A stretch of DNA of 64,000 nucleotides, taken from positions 201,949 through 265,948 of the forward strand of contig CALMJK010000004.1 in assembly GCA_937864225.1 (NCBI GenBank). The letters are read 5' to 3'. The notes beneath the pieces are model-generated. The model made no database searches, had not been told where the DNA came from, and worked only from the letters and a program-made list of their open reading frames with translations. Below are positions 20,511-33,316 of this stretch, piece by piece; position 1 is the first letter of the stretch; every line of letters starts with the position of its first letter. Source of the DNA: an uncultured bacterium (GTDB lineage: Bacteria; Krumholzibacteriota; Krumholzibacteriia; LZORAL124-64-63). The translations under genes and the position numbers were made by a program.

Positions 20511-21380
20511 ATGTCCGTGCGCACCGCAAGCCGCGGCCCGGTCCTGATCGTGACGCTCGACAGGCCCGCGGCCCACAACGCCCTCGACGCCGCCACCGCC
20601 GGCACGCTCAAGGAACTGTTCGAGCGGCTCGCCTTCCTGCCGGCGCCGCCGCCAGCGCCGCACGACCCCGCGGCGCCCGCGCGGCCGCGCGCGATCGTGC
20701 TGCGCGCCGAAGGGCCGACGTTCTGCGCCGGGGCCGACCTGTCCGAGATGCAGGCGTTGGGACGGGCCGGCTTCGACGAGAACGTGGCGGCCGCCACCGC
20801 GCTGGGGCGCATGTTCCGCGCCGTGCGGCTGTGCCCGGTGCCCGTCGTGGCGAGGGTGCAAGGCCCTGCCTTCGGCGGCGGCGTCGGCCTGCTGGCGGCC
20901 TGCGACATCGTGGTGGCGTCGTCGCGCGCGCGGTTCGCGTTCACCGAGGCGCGTCTGGGCATCGTAGCGGGGGTGATCGCGCCGCTCGTGACGGCGCGCA
21001 TCCACGAGGCCGCGTGCCGGCACTGGTTCCTGACCGGCGACGAGATCGCCGCGCGGGAGGCCCTGCGCCTGGGGCTCGTGGATCGCTTGGCCGAGCCCGG
21101 CGAGCTGGACGCGGAAGTCACGCGGGTCGTGCGCTCGCTGCTGCGGGGAGGGGCCGCGGCGCACGCCCGGATCAAGCAATTGCTGGAGGGTCTCGACTCG
21201 CTCGGCTTCGAGGGAAGTCTCGACTTCACGGCGCGCGCGCTGGCCGAGGCGCGCACCGGCGCGGAAGCCCAGGCCGCTCTGGCCGCCTTTCTGGGGAAGC
21301 AGCCCGCGCCCTGGACGGCGGACGCCGGGGCGTGGACCTTGACCGACGAGCCGGCGGGCTCCGGCGGGGAGATCGCATGA
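20511..21380 (+). CDS. Enoyl-CoA hydratase/isomerase (methylglutaconyl-CoA hydratase-like)
   Basis: FCAGADLSEMQ, GPAFGGGVGLLAACDIVVAS. Confidence 0.88.
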   Translation: MSVRTASRGPVLIVTLDRPAAHNALDAATAGTLKELFERLAFLPAPPPAPHDPAAPARPRAIVLRAEGPTFCAGADLSEMQALGRAGFDENVAAATALGRMFRAVRLCPVPVVARVQGPAFGGGVGLLAACDIVVASSRARFAFTEARLGIVAGVIAPLVTARIHEAACRHWFLTGDEIAAREALRLGLVDRLAEPGELDAEVTRVVRSLLRGGAAAHARIKQLLEGLDSLGFEGSLDFTARALAEARTGAEAQAALAAFLGKQPAPWTADAGAWTLTDEPAGSGGEIA

Positions 21381-22906
21381 CCCTTCCGCTGCGCAAGGTC
21401 CTGGTGGCGAACCGGGGCGAGATCGCCGTGCGGGTGCTGCGCGCCTGCCGCGAGATGGGGCTGGCGACGGTGGCGGTCGCCTCGGAGGCGGACCGGCACG
21501 CGCGCCACGCGCGCCTGGCCGACGAGACCGTCGTGATCGGCCCGGCGCCCCCCCTCGAATCGTACCTGCGGATCGAGGCGATCCTCGACGCGGCGCGCCG
21601 CACGGGCGCGGACGCCGTGCATCCCGGCTACGGCTTCCTGGCCGAGAGCGCGGCGTTCGCGGCGGCCTGCCGCGACGCGGGGCTCGTGTTCGTGGGACCC
21701 GCGCCTGCGACCATCCGGGCCATGGGCGAGAAGACGGCCGCGCGCCGCGCGATGGCGGCGGCGGGCGTGCCGGTCGTGCCCGGGGCCGAATTGCCCGCGC
21801 CGTCGGCGGACGGCGAGCTCGACGCGGCGGCGGTGCGCGCGACCGCGGCGCGCGTCGGCTATCCGCTGCTCGTCAAGGCCGCCTTCGGCGGCGGAGGCAA
21901 GGGGATGCGCCTGGTGGGCGACGAGCGGGACGTGATCGGGGCGGCCGCGGCGGCGGCCCGCGAGGCGCGCAAGGCCTTCGGCGACGGCGCGGTCTACCTG
22001 GAGCGGTATCTCGAGCGTCCGCGGCACGTCGAGGTGCAGGTGTTCGGCGACACGCGCGGCAACGTCGTGCAACTCGGCGAACGGGAGTGCTCCATCCAGA
22101 GGCGGCATCAGAAGATCGTCGAGGAGAGCCCTTCGCCCGCCCTCACGCCGACGCTGCGGACGCGCATGGCGGAGGCCGCCGTCGCGGCCGCGCGGGCGGT
22201 GGGCTACGTGAACGCCGGCACCGTCGAGTTCCTGCTCGACGCTAGCGGCGAGTTCTACTTTCTCGAGATGAACACGCGCCTGCAGGTCGAGCACCCGGTC
22301 ACCGAGTGGGTGACGGGACTGGATCTGGTGCGGGCGCAGTTGCTGGTGGCGGCCGGGGAAGCGCTGCCGTGGCGCCAGGACGAGATCGTGCCGCGCGGCC
22401 ACGCCATCGAGTGCCGTCTGTACGCCGAGGAGCCGGCGCACGGCTTCCGGCCTTCGGTGGGGCGCGTCCTGCTGCTGGCGGAGCCGTCCGGTCCCGGCGT
22501 GCGTCTGGACAGCGGGATCGTCGCCGGCGACGAAATCACGATGCACTACGACCCGCTGTTGGCGAAGCTATCGGTGCACGGCCCCGACCGGGCCGCGGCC
22601 ATCGCCCGCGCGCTGACCGCGCTGTGCGACTATGCGCTGCTGGGCGTGGGGACCAACGCGGAGTACCTGCAGGCGATCCTCGACCACCCGGCCTTTCGCC
22701 AGGGCGCGACGCACACCGGCTTTATCGAGGAGCACTTGTCGGACTGGAAGCCCGGCCGCCCGCAGGACGAGGACGATGCTCTGGTCGCGGCCGCCGTGCA
22801 CGCCGGCCTCGTGGGACCAAAGTCGGAGGACGGCGAGTCGAGGACCGCGGCGCCGCCGTCTCCGTGGAGCGGACTCGGTCGCTTTCGCCTGCGCGGTCTA
22901 GCCTGA
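21377..22906 (+). CDS. Biotin carboxylase subunit of acyl-CoA carboxylase
   Basis: KVLVANRGEIAVRVLRACREMG; FGGGGKGMRLV; FLEMNTRLQVEHPVTE. Confidence 0.93.
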   Translation: MTLPLRKVLVANRGEIAVRVLRACREMGLATVAVASEADRHARHARLADETVVIGPAPPLESYLRIEAILDAARRTGADAVHPGYGFLAESAAFAAACRDAGLVFVGPAPATIRAMGEKTAARRAMAAAGVPVVPGAELPAPSADGELDAAAVRATAARVGYPLLVKAAFGGGGKGMRLVGDERDVIGAAAAAAREARKAFGDGAVYLERYLERPRHVEVQVFGDTRGNVVQLGERECSIQRRHQKIVEESPSPALTPTLRTRMAEAAVAAARAVGYVNAGTVEFLLDASGEFYFLEMNTRLQVEHPVTEWVTGLDLVRAQLLVAAGEALPWRQDEIVPRGHAIECRLYAEEPAHGFRPSVGRVLLLAEPSGPGVRLDSGIVAGDEITMHYDPLLAKLSVHGPDRAAAIARALTALCDYALLGVGTNAEYLQAILDHPAFRQGATHTGFIEEHLSDWKPGRPQDEDDALVAAAVHAGLVGPKSEDGESRTAAPPSPWSGLGRFRLRGLA

Positions 22907-22923
22907 TCCGTCCAAGGAGTGTC

Positions 22924-23424
22924 GTGCTGCTGCAATTCAACACCGGAAACCGCCTCGCCTCGCTCGAGGTCGTTCAGCGCGACGGCTGCGTCCTGCTCGA
23001 CGGCCGACCGGTCGCGGTGGAGGTTCTCGACGCGGCGCCCGGTCGACTCGAGCTGCGCCTCGACGGCCGCCGGCGTCGCGTGTGGTTGGCGGACACGGGC
23101 GCGCTGACGCATGTCTGCGTCGACGGGCGGACCTTTTCGCTCGTCCGCCACACCGGCGACGAGGAGTCGGAGGATGTCGCGGCGGGCGGGCCGCGCGTGA
23201 CGGCGCCGTTGCCGGGCAAGATCGTCAAGGTGCACGTGCAGCTCGGTCACGCCGTGGAGGCGGGGACGCCGCTGCTCATCCTCGAGGCGATGAAGATGGA
23301 GACGGAGATCGTCGCGCCCCTGGCCGGTGTCGTGCAGGCCGTGCACGCGATCGCCGGCGCCACGGTTGCCATGGGAGATCCGCTGGTCGACATCGCGCCC
23401 GCCGACGCGCCGCCCGGCGTCTGA
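22924..23424 (+). CDS. Biotin carboxyl carrier protein (separate polypeptide, GTG start)
   Basis: Biotinylation motif ILEAMKMETEI near C-terminus; SD AAGGAG upstream. Confidence 0.85.
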   Translation: MLLQFNTGNRLASLEVVQRDGCVLLDGRPVAVEVLDAAPGRLELRLDGRRRRVWLADTGALTHVCVDGRTFSLVRHTGDEESEDVAAGGPRVTAPLPGKIVKVHVQLGHAVEAGTPLLILEAMKMETEIVAPLAGVVQAVHAIAGATVAMGDPLVDIAPADAPPGV

Positions 23425-23427
23425 GGC

Positions 23428-24429
23428 TCATCCCCGCCAGGTGGCGCGCCAGATGTGGGTCTGTCCCTCCGCGGTCGCGCCGCGCTGCGAGGTCCAGATC
23501 AACAACTGGCCGTCGGGTGAAAAGCAGGGGAAACCGTCGAAGCCGCGGCTCCAGGTGAGACGCTCGAGGCCGCTCCCGTCGGGTCTCACCATCCACAGTT
23601 CGAAGTCCTGGTCCGCCGCGTCGCTGGCGAAGACGATGACCTGCTGCGAGGGGTGCCAGGCCGGGGTCAGGCTGGTCGCCTTCAGCTGGGTCAGTTGTCG
23701 CGGCATGCCGCCCGCGAGATCCGCGACATAGATGTCCATCTCGCGGGTCTCTCTGATGAGCGCGCCGTGGAAGACAACGGATCGCCCGTCCGGCGAGATG
23801 CGCGCGCCGCCAGCGTAGGGCAGCGCGAGCAGCTTCGTCTGTGCGGCGCCGTCGGCGTCCATCAGCCAGAGCGCGCCTTCGCCGTCGCGCAGCGAGGTGA
23901 ACACGATCTTCGTGCCGCCCCACGACCAGGATCCTTCGGCGTCGTAGCCCGGCGCGGCAGTGAGCGCGACGCGCGTGGATCCGTCGAGCGCGCAGCTGTA
24001 GAGGTCGAGCGTGGGATCGAACAGCCAAAGGTCGTCGGCGTCCGCCCGCGGAGCGTCCCGCCCCCGCGGATCGGACATCGCGCAAAGGATCGACAGGCCG
24101 TCGGGCGCGAAGGCCGGATCGTGGCTGCGGCCGGGGCCGGTGTCGATGAAAGTCGGGTTGCCGCCGTCGGCGGTCATGGTATAAATGGCGAAGTCGTCGC
24201 CGGCGACGGCGCGGCGCAGCCAGACGATCGAGCGGCCGTCCCTGCTGAACGAGGCCTGACGGTTCACGCCGTCGCGCGTGAGCGGGCGCACTCCTTCGAG
24301 GTGTCGCTCGCGCGGCTCGGCGGCGCTCTGGGGGGACGCACGCTTTTCGACCTTGACCTCGTCGCAGCCGCCGACGAGCAGGGCGGACAACATCAGGGCC
24401 GGCCAAGCGGCACGACGAACCGGGGACAT
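23428..24429 (-). CDS. TolB-like PD40/WD40-like propeller lipoprotein
   Basis: Lipobox LLVGGC; repeated SRDGRSIVW, APDGLSILCAM, SPDGQLLIWTS. Confidence 0.8.
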   Translation of the reverse strand: MSPVRRAAWPALMLSALLVGGCDEVKVEKRASPQSAAEPRERHLEGVRPLTRDGVNRQASFSRDGRSIVWLRRAVAGDDFAIYTMTADGGNPTFIDTGPGRSHDPAFAPDGLSILCAMSDPRGRDAPRADADDLWLFDPTLDLYSCALDGSTRVALTAAPGYDAEGSWSWGGTKIVFTSLRDGEGALWLMDADGAAQTKLLALPYAGGARISPDGRSVVFHGALIRETREMDIYVADLAGGMPRQLTQLKATSLTPAWHPSQQVIVFASDAADQDFELWMVRPDGSGLERLTWSRGFDGFPCFSPDGQLLIWTSQRGATAEGQTHIWRATWRG

Positions 24430-24534
24430 GGCACCTCCCGCCGTCGCGACGGCGCGACGACGGGCGGAATGCTACCGGACGCGGGAGTCGGCTGCAACAG
24501 CGCGTCGCGCGCGCCGCGCGACGGGAGGGCGCTC

Positions 24535-25497
24535 GTGAACGATGGCGCGAAGGTGCGCGCGGAAGCGGCGGCGGCCCGCTGGCCGTATCCGGTGCCCGTC
24601 CGGGGACGTCCGCTGTTCGCAGGCGGTCGTCCCGGGCTGGTGCTCGGGGGCGGCGGCGCGCGCGGCTTGGCGAGCATCGGCGTTCTCGAGGTGCTGGAGG
24701 AGGAGGAGCTGCGGCCGGCCGCGATCGCCGGCACCTCCATGGGCGCCCTCATCGGCGCTTTCCTGGCGGCCGGCTACAGCGCGGTCGCCTGCCACGGCAT
24801 CGCCAGCGCGCTATCGTGGCGCGACGTCCTCGATTTCGGCCGCGGCGGGGGACTGATCCGCGGCCACCGCTATGCGCAATGGCTCGGTCACCACCTGCCG
24901 GCGCGCTTTTCGGAGCTTGCCGTGCCGCTCGTCGTTACGGCCACGGACATCGAGCGTGGCGAGCTGGTCGCCCTGCGCGACGGAGACCTCATCGCGGCGC
25001 TGCGCGCCTCGACCGCCTTCCCGGGAGCGTTCGCGCCGGTCGAGATCGAAGGACGCCTGCTGCTCGACGGCGGCATCCTGAACACCCTGCCCGTGGACCT
25101 GATTCGCGAGTACGGCGTCTCGCCCATCGTGGCCGCCGATTTCGCCGCGCCCCGCGCCAGACCCGTGCGGCGGGAACGGGAAGAGTCCGCCTGGCAGAGG
25201 TTCTGGCGCCCGCTGACGTTCCGCCGCCGCAGCATGGCGGCCGACATCCTGCTCAAGGCCGTGGACATCATGCAGAACGAAATCACCGCGACGCGCCTGG
25301 CGGCCGCCCCCCCCGACATCCTCATCGAGCCCGTCATGGACGAGATCAACCTCGAGGACTTCCGCCGCTACGACGAGATCATCAAGGCGGGCGCCGACGA
25401 GGCGAACCGCGTCCTGGCGGCTCTGCGCCGCCGCGACCCGGATCCTCGCCTGGCGGGCGGAAACGGCCCGGCACCGCCCCCGTCCGCCGGCGCTTAA
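24535..25497 (+). CDS. Patatin-like phospholipase family protein
   Basis: LVLGGGGARGLASIGVLEVL, GTSMGALIGAF, DGGILNTLPVD. Confidence 0.9.
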   Translation: MNDGAKVRAEAAAARWPYPVPVRGRPLFAGGRPGLVLGGGGARGLASIGVLEVLEEEELRPAAIAGTSMGALIGAFLAAGYSAVACHGIASALSWRDVLDFGRGGGLIRGHRYAQWLGHHLPARFSELAVPLVVTATDIERGELVALRDGDLIAALRASTAFPGAFAPVEIEGRLLLDGGILNTLPVDLIREYGVSPIVAADFAAPRARPVRREREESAWQRFWRPLTFRRRSMAADILLKAVDIMQNEITATRLAAAPPDILIEPVMDEINLEDFRRYDEIIKAGADEANRVLAALRRRDPDPRLAGGNGPAPPPSAGA

Positions 25498-25507
25498 GGG
25501 ATCGATT

Positions 25508-26425
25508 TTGCCGCCGAAACAACTGCGGGGGTGGGCGCGCATGAACACGACGCTTAGGGAATTGATCGCGGGCACGCACGAACTGGCCTCGCTGCCTCAG
25601 ACGACGGCCCGCTTGCTGGAACTGCTCGACGACCCGACCGTCGAGGCCGTCGTGCTGCTCGACATCATCGGGCGCGATCCCGGCCTGACCGCGAACCTGC
25701 TCAAGCTCTGCAACTCGGCCTATTACGGCCGCCGGCGCGAAGTGGGCACGCTGCTCGAGGCGCTGGTGCTGCTGGGGAACCGCACGGTCCTGACCCTCGC
25801 CTTCGCGACCAGCATGGGCCGCGTGCTGCGCGGGGACCTGGCCGGTTACGGCATGCGCAAGGACGTGCTCTGGCGGCACTCCCTGGCCGTCGCCTTCGGA
25901 GCGGCCACCATCGTCCGCGACGACGGGCGGCAGCAGCTGGGAGATCGCGCCTTCACGGCCGGGCTGCTGCACGACATCGGCAAGCTGTTGCTGACTCAGC
26001 CCCTGGCGCGCAGCCTGGAGTGGGAGGAGGCCGCGAGCAGGGAGCGGAACCTGCTGGACTTGGAGCGGCAGATCGTTGGCTTCGACCACGCCGAGGCGGG
26101 CGCGGCGCTCGCGGACGCCTGGCGCCTGCCCGCACAGCTCGTGACGGCGATCCGCTGGCATCACCAGCCCGGCGAGGCGGCTCAGGATGGCGATCTCGTC
26201 ATGGCCGTCCACTGGGCGGACGGGATCGCGTCGGCGCTCGGCTACCCCGGCGTGGGGGGCCAGCCGGACGCGCCCCTCGCCGAGGGGCCGACCGATGTCC
26301 CCGGATTGCCCGCCGAAATCGCCCATCACGTCGCGGCCCAGCTGACGAACGAAGTGGAGCGGCTCGCCGGACTGATGCCCGAGCTGGCGGGATCGGGGCA
26401 GACGGGGCGCACGTCGCGGTGGTAG
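25508..26425 (+). CDS. HDOD domain protein
   Basis: LPQTTARLLELLDD, ANLLKLCNSAYYG, AFTAGLLHDIGKLLL, AIRWHHQP. Confidence 0.88.
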   Translation: MPPKQLRGWARMNTTLRELIAGTHELASLPQTTARLLELLDDPTVEAVVLLDIIGRDPGLTANLLKLCNSAYYGRRREVGTLLEALVLLGNRTVLTLAFATSMGRVLRGDLAGYGMRKDVLWRHSLAVAFGAATIVRDDGRQQLGDRAFTAGLLHDIGKLLLTQPLARSLEWEEAASRERNLLDLERQIVGFDHAEAGAALADAWRLPAQLVTAIRWHHQPGEAAQDGDLVMAVHWADGIASALGYPGVGGQPDAPLAEGPTDVPGLPAEIAHHVAAQLTNEVERLAGLMPELAGSGQTGRTSRW

Positions 26426-26435
26426 CCTGCCGCGC

Positions 26436-27314
26436 ATGACAGCGCTCACTCAGGCGCGTCGGGCCGACCTGGCGCTGCTGGTCGTTTCCATCCTCTGGGG
26501 CCTCTCTTTTCCCGCCATCAAGATGGCCACCCCCTTCGTCTCGCCCGTCCTGTTCGTGGCGCTGCGCTTCGGCTTGACCACGGCCGTGCTGGGCGCGCTC
26601 TGGCGCTGGTTGGGGCGCGACGCCGGCAGCGGCCTGCGCGGGGGCGCTTGGCTGGGCCTGCTGCTCACGCTCGGCTATGCCACCCAGACCGCGGGTCTGC
26701 ATTCGACGACCGCCGGCAACAGCGCCTTCATCACCGCGCTCTCGGTGGTGCTCGTGCCCTTCTACGCGGCGGCCCGCCTGCGACAGCGACCGAGGCTGGT
26801 CGCGTTGGCCGCTCTCGTGCCGGCCGTGGCGGGGTTGGCCGTCCTCACGCGTCCCGACCTGGGCCGGCTCGTCGCGGGAGATCTGTGGACGCTGGCCTGC
26901 GCGGTCAGCTACGCCGTGTATCTTGTGGAACTGAGCCGGGCCCTGACGGTCACGCCCTACCGGCCGCTGTTGTTCTGGCAGATCGTAACGGTCGCCGTCG
27001 TGGCGGCGGCCTGGGCCCTCGTGGTGGAGCGGGGGCGCGTGGTCTGGAACGGGACCGTCGTGCTCTCCCTGGCTCTCACGACGGTTTTTTCGACGCTGCT
27101 CGCCCTGTGGCTGCAGACTCGCTGGCAGGGACGGACGACCGCGACGCGCGCGGCGCTCATCTTCACGACCGAGCCGGTCTTCGCGGTGCTGTTCGCCTTC
27201 CTGCTGCTCGGAGAGAGGATGCCGGCCACGTTCGTCGCCGGCGCGGTTCTGATCCTGGCCGCGGTCCTGGGCGGGCTGCGTCCCGCGCCGCGCCGGACGG
27301 AGGAACACCCATGA
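26436..27314 (+). CDS. EamA/DMT-family transporter
   Basis: ALLVVSILWGLSFPAIKMA; ~10 TM segments; FTTEPVFAVLFAFLLLGE. Confidence 0.88.
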   Translation: MTALTQARRADLALLVVSILWGLSFPAIKMATPFVSPVLFVALRFGLTTAVLGALWRWLGRDAGSGLRGGAWLGLLLTLGYATQTAGLHSTTAGNSAFITALSVVLVPFYAAARLRQRPRLVALAALVPAVAGLAVLTRPDLGRLVAGDLWTLACAVSYAVYLVELSRALTVTPYRPLLFWQIVTVAVVAAAWALVVERGRVVWNGTVVLSLALTTVFSTLLALWLQTRWQGRTTATRAALIFTTEPVFAVLFAFLLLGERMPATFVAGAVLILAAVLGGLRPAPRRTEEHP

Positions 27315-27742
27315 AGGTCATTTTCATTTGCACGGCCAACTCTTGCCGCAGCCAGATGGCCGAAGCGTGGGCGAGACGCCTTTGGCCGGCCGACTGGGAG
27401 GTCGCCAGCGCCGGTCTGGTGACCTATCCGATCACCGACGCGACGCGCGCTGTCATGGCCGAGGCAGGTCTGGACATGACCGGTCAAGAGAGCAAACCCA
27501 TCGACGATTTTCGACTCGACGACTTCGACCTGGTCGTCACCCTGAGCGAGGAAGCGGGTCGGTTTCTGCCGCCCCTCGCCCAGCCGCAGCGCCACCGGCA
27601 CGCGCCCATCGAGGACCCCATGCAGGTCGAGGACGGCCCCGCACAAGGCCGTGCCGACTTCCGCGCCGCCCGCGATCTCATTCGAACCCTGGTGGTCGCC
27701 CTGGGCGCCGATCTGGGTTTGGCCGGCGACCGCCAGGCGTGA
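27311..27742 (+). CDS. Low-molecular-weight phosphatase / arsenate reductase-like
   Basis: FICTANSCRSQMAEAWARR (CX5R P-loop); IEDPMQVE. Confidence 0.85.
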   Translation: MKVIFICTANSCRSQMAEAWARRLWPADWEVASAGLVTYPITDATRAVMAEAGLDMTGQESKPIDDFRLDDFDLVVTLSEEAGRFLPPLAQPQRHRHAPIEDPMQVEDGPAQGRADFRAARDLIRTLVVALGADLGLAGDRQA

Positions 27743-28231
27743 CGAGCGGGCGCGGGAGCGGCGATCGGTCGCGTCGCGCGTAATTCCATCATCGACAATC
27801 GATTCAGATGAACGGTGTTTTCCTCTACAAAACAGTCGGCTTTCCCGGAGGGTTCTCGCGCGCGCCGCGCGCCGGTCGCCGCCGATTTCTTGACGGGCCC
27901 CCAATGCCCGCGCGCGCCGTCTGCGGCCGCGCCCGCCCGCCCCGCGCGCGGCCGGCGCCGCGCGCCGTGGGACCGGCGAAATCCTACGGCTTGCCTGGCC
28001 AACCTTCGGCTAACAAAATGCCCCAGGCCTCAGCATGGTGTGGTTGGGTGACAGCATCGCCCCTATATATTGGGGTCGGCCCCCGCAACTCAGGCCGAGG
28101 CAGCAATCCCTTCATTGCCAATGGTTTCACCCGGTAGACCCGGGGTTTCGGACAAAGGGCGGTTGCGCCGGCTTCCGGACGGAGCATGGGTTCGGGCCCG
28201 CCGCCCCCGCGCACGAGGAGCGTGACCCTCC

Positions 28232-31105
<2,874 letters not shown>

Positions 31106-31136
31106 GGCCGCTGCGGAAGGACCCGCGGGCCCGCGG

Positions 31137-31171
31137 TCGGGCCGGCAGGAAGGCCGGCCCGATCGTTTTTC
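31137..31171 (+). terminator. Intrinsic terminator after nrdJ
   Basis: TCGGGCCGGC-aggaag-GCCGGCCCGA then tcgttttt. Confidence 0.85.
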
Positions 31172-31272
31172 CGGCGCCGCGGGTGGACGCCGGGCCTTCG
31201 CAAGGGGGGTGTCGACATTTTCCGCGGCCATGCTATGCTGAACCCGACCTCTTGCTTCACGGAGGAAGCGGC

Positions 31273-31794
31273 ATGCGTCATCTTCCCTTTCCCGCCACGT
31301 TGCTCGCGCTCGCCTGCGGGGCGCTCTGCCTGCTGACCGAACCCGCCGAGGCCGGCGACTGGAATCGGGGCGACGACCCGATGCTGGACGCCGTGGGCTT
31401 GCACGCGGGCAAGATCGGGGGCGTCGGGCTGGCGTTCAAATTCCCACTGCAGTGGTGGCTCTACGGGCAGGCCGCCGGCGGGATCTGGCACACCGGCGGC
31501 GATCGGCGCCACAACCTCGGTTTCGAGCTGCAGTACATCCTGCGGCAGGACAGCAAGGTGCGGGTCTATTTCGGAGCCGGGCTGGGCTACTTCTACCATC
31601 GCGAGGAGACGTCGTTGCCCGACGGCAGCAGCGTCAACACGACCAGCAAGAACTGGAATGCTGGCTTCGGCGTGGGACTGGAACTGCTGCGCGGTGAACG
31701 CTGGTCTTTCCAGATCGAGGGCGATTTCACGCACGAGAGCGACGACGACTCGTTCATCTTCTTCCCGCAGGCCGGCATCTTCTACTATTTCTGA
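31273..31794 (+). CDS. Small outer-membrane beta-barrel protein
   Basis: Signal peptide; alternating strands; terminal FFPQAGIFYYF. Confidence 0.6.
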   Translation: MRHLPFPATLLALACGALCLLTEPAEAGDWNRGDDPMLDAVGLHAGKIGGVGLAFKFPLQWWLYGQAAGGIWHTGGDRRHNLGFELQYILRQDSKVRVYFGAGLGYFYHREETSLPDGSSVNTTSKNWNAGFGVGLELLRGERWSFQIEGDFTHESDDDSFIFFPQAGIFYYF

Positions 31795-31841
31795 GCTGAT
31801 GGCGGCCGCCAGACCGCCCGGGGCCTCGCCGGAGCCGAACC

Positions 31842-33221
31842 GTGACCGAGCGCCGCGACAGACCCCCCGCGACGTCTCAACTGGCCCGCGAACTGGGCCC
31901 GACCGAGGCGCTCTCGCTGATCGTCGGGCGCATCATCGGGTCGGGCATCTTCCGCACGCCGGGGCCGATCATGGCGCTGGCGCTCGGAGCCCCGCTCTTC
32001 TTCGGGGTATGGGCGCTGGCCGGCGTCGCGACGCTGCTGGGCGCCTTCTGTTACGCCGAGCTCGTGGCGATGCTGCCGCGTTCGGGTGGGCCTTACGCCT
32101 ACCTGCGCGCAGCGTACCCGCCCTGGTGGGCGTTCTTGCGCGGCTGGGCCATGTTCTTCGTGAGCGAGACGGCCGCGATCGCGGCGGTCGCCCTCGTATT
32201 CGCGGAGTACGCGCGGGCGCTGTGCGGGGCGACGGCGGGCGCGGGCGGCGCGGCCGAGACGGTCGTGGCCGTGGGGGCGGTTTGGGCGCTGACGGGCGTG
32301 AACGTGCTGGGCGTGCGCACCGGGGGCGCCGTCCAGAACGCGCTGACGCTGCTCAAGCTCGCGGCGCTGGCGGCCGTGGCGGCGGTTTGCCTGGCGAAGG
32401 CGCCCGGCGCGACCGGCGGGTCCGGCGCCCTCGCCGCAGCGGACGCGCCCTCCGGCTGGGGCGCTGTGATCGCCGCCGGCGCCGCCATGCGCTACGCCTT
32501 CTTCGCGTTCAGCGGCTGGGAGGGGGCCACGTACGTCGCGGAAGAAGTGCGCGAGCCGGCGCGCCACCTGCCGCGCTCCCTGCTGCTGGGCATCGGGGTC
32601 GTGTTCGCGACGTACCTGATCGTCAACTATGCGTACCTGAACCAGCTCGGCGTCGCCGGCATGGCGGGCTCCAAGCAGGTCGCGGCCGACGCGGTGCGCG
32701 CCGCGACGGGCCCGGCCGGCGCGGCGCTCGTGGCGTTGGCGGTCGTCCTGAGCACGTTCGGCAACATCAACGCGCAGGTGCTCGTGAAGGCGCGCACCTG
32801 GCACGCGATGGCCCGCGACGGCCTGTTTCCGGAGCCGCTGGGGCGCGTGCACGCGCGGCGTCGCACGCCGCTGGGGGCGCTCGTCGCCCAGGGGGCGTGG
32901 GCGACGGTGCTGTTGGTCGTGGCCGGGCTGGTTGGGCGCGCCTACGAGTCGGTCGTGGATTTTTTCTCGTTCACGTCGGCGGTCTTCAACCTCTCGACCT
33001 TCGCGGCGGTCTGGCTGCTGCGCCGCCGCCACCCGGACTGGCCCCGACCGTTCCGGGTTCCGGGCTGGCCCTGGACGCTCGTTGTCGTGCTCGCGATCCA
33101 GGCGTGGTTTCTGGTGACGACGGCGATCACCGCGCCGCTGCCCTCGCTGGCCGGCGCTCTGCTGACCCTGGCGGGCCTCGTCTGGTACCGCGTGCGCGTG
33201 GCCGGCCGGGCGCTGGACTGA
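31842..33221 (+). CDS. APC-family amino acid permease
   Basis: GPTEALSLIVGRIIGSGIFRTPG; 12-TM pattern; FAFSGWEGATYVAEEVREPARHLPRS. Confidence 0.88.
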   Translation: MTERRDRPPATSQLARELGPTEALSLIVGRIIGSGIFRTPGPIMALALGAPLFFGVWALAGVATLLGAFCYAELVAMLPRSGGPYAYLRAAYPPWWAFLRGWAMFFVSETAAIAAVALVFAEYARALCGATAGAGGAAETVVAVGAVWALTGVNVLGVRTGGAVQNALTLLKLAALAAVAAVCLAKAPGATGGSGALAAADAPSGWGAVIAAGAAMRYAFFAFSGWEGATYVAEEVREPARHLPRSLLLGIGVVFATYLIVNYAYLNQLGVAGMAGSKQVAADAVRAATGPAGAALVALAVVLSTFGNINAQVLVKARTWHAMARDGLFPEPLGRVHARRRTPLGALVAQGAWATVLLVVAGLVGRAYESVVDFFSFTSAVFNLSTFAAVWLLRRRHPDWPRPFRVPGWPWTLVVVLAIQAWFLVTTAITAPLPSLAGALLTLAGLVWYRVRVAGRALD

Positions 33222-33247
33222 GCGGCCCGCGCGCCCTGCAAAAGGAA

Positions 33248-33271
33248 CCCCGCCCTCCAAAGAGGGCGGGG
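33248..33271. terminator. Bidirectional terminator between convergent genes
   Basis: CCCCGCCCTC-caaa-GAGGGCGGGG. Confidence 0.8.
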
Positions 33272-33316
33272 TCTTGGCAACCGGGCCGCGGTGGACGCTT
33301 CAGCGTCCGGCCGCGC

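Noticed and set aside
18698-22546. 1282-aa minus-strand ORF
   Set aside because: Lies antisense to the clear carboxylase genes; low-complexity R/A/H/G-rich translation typical of GC-rich antisense frames.
27990-28231. Cobalamin riboswitch upstream of nrdJ
   Set aside because: Could not find the conserved B12-box or other core cobalamin riboswitch elements by eye.
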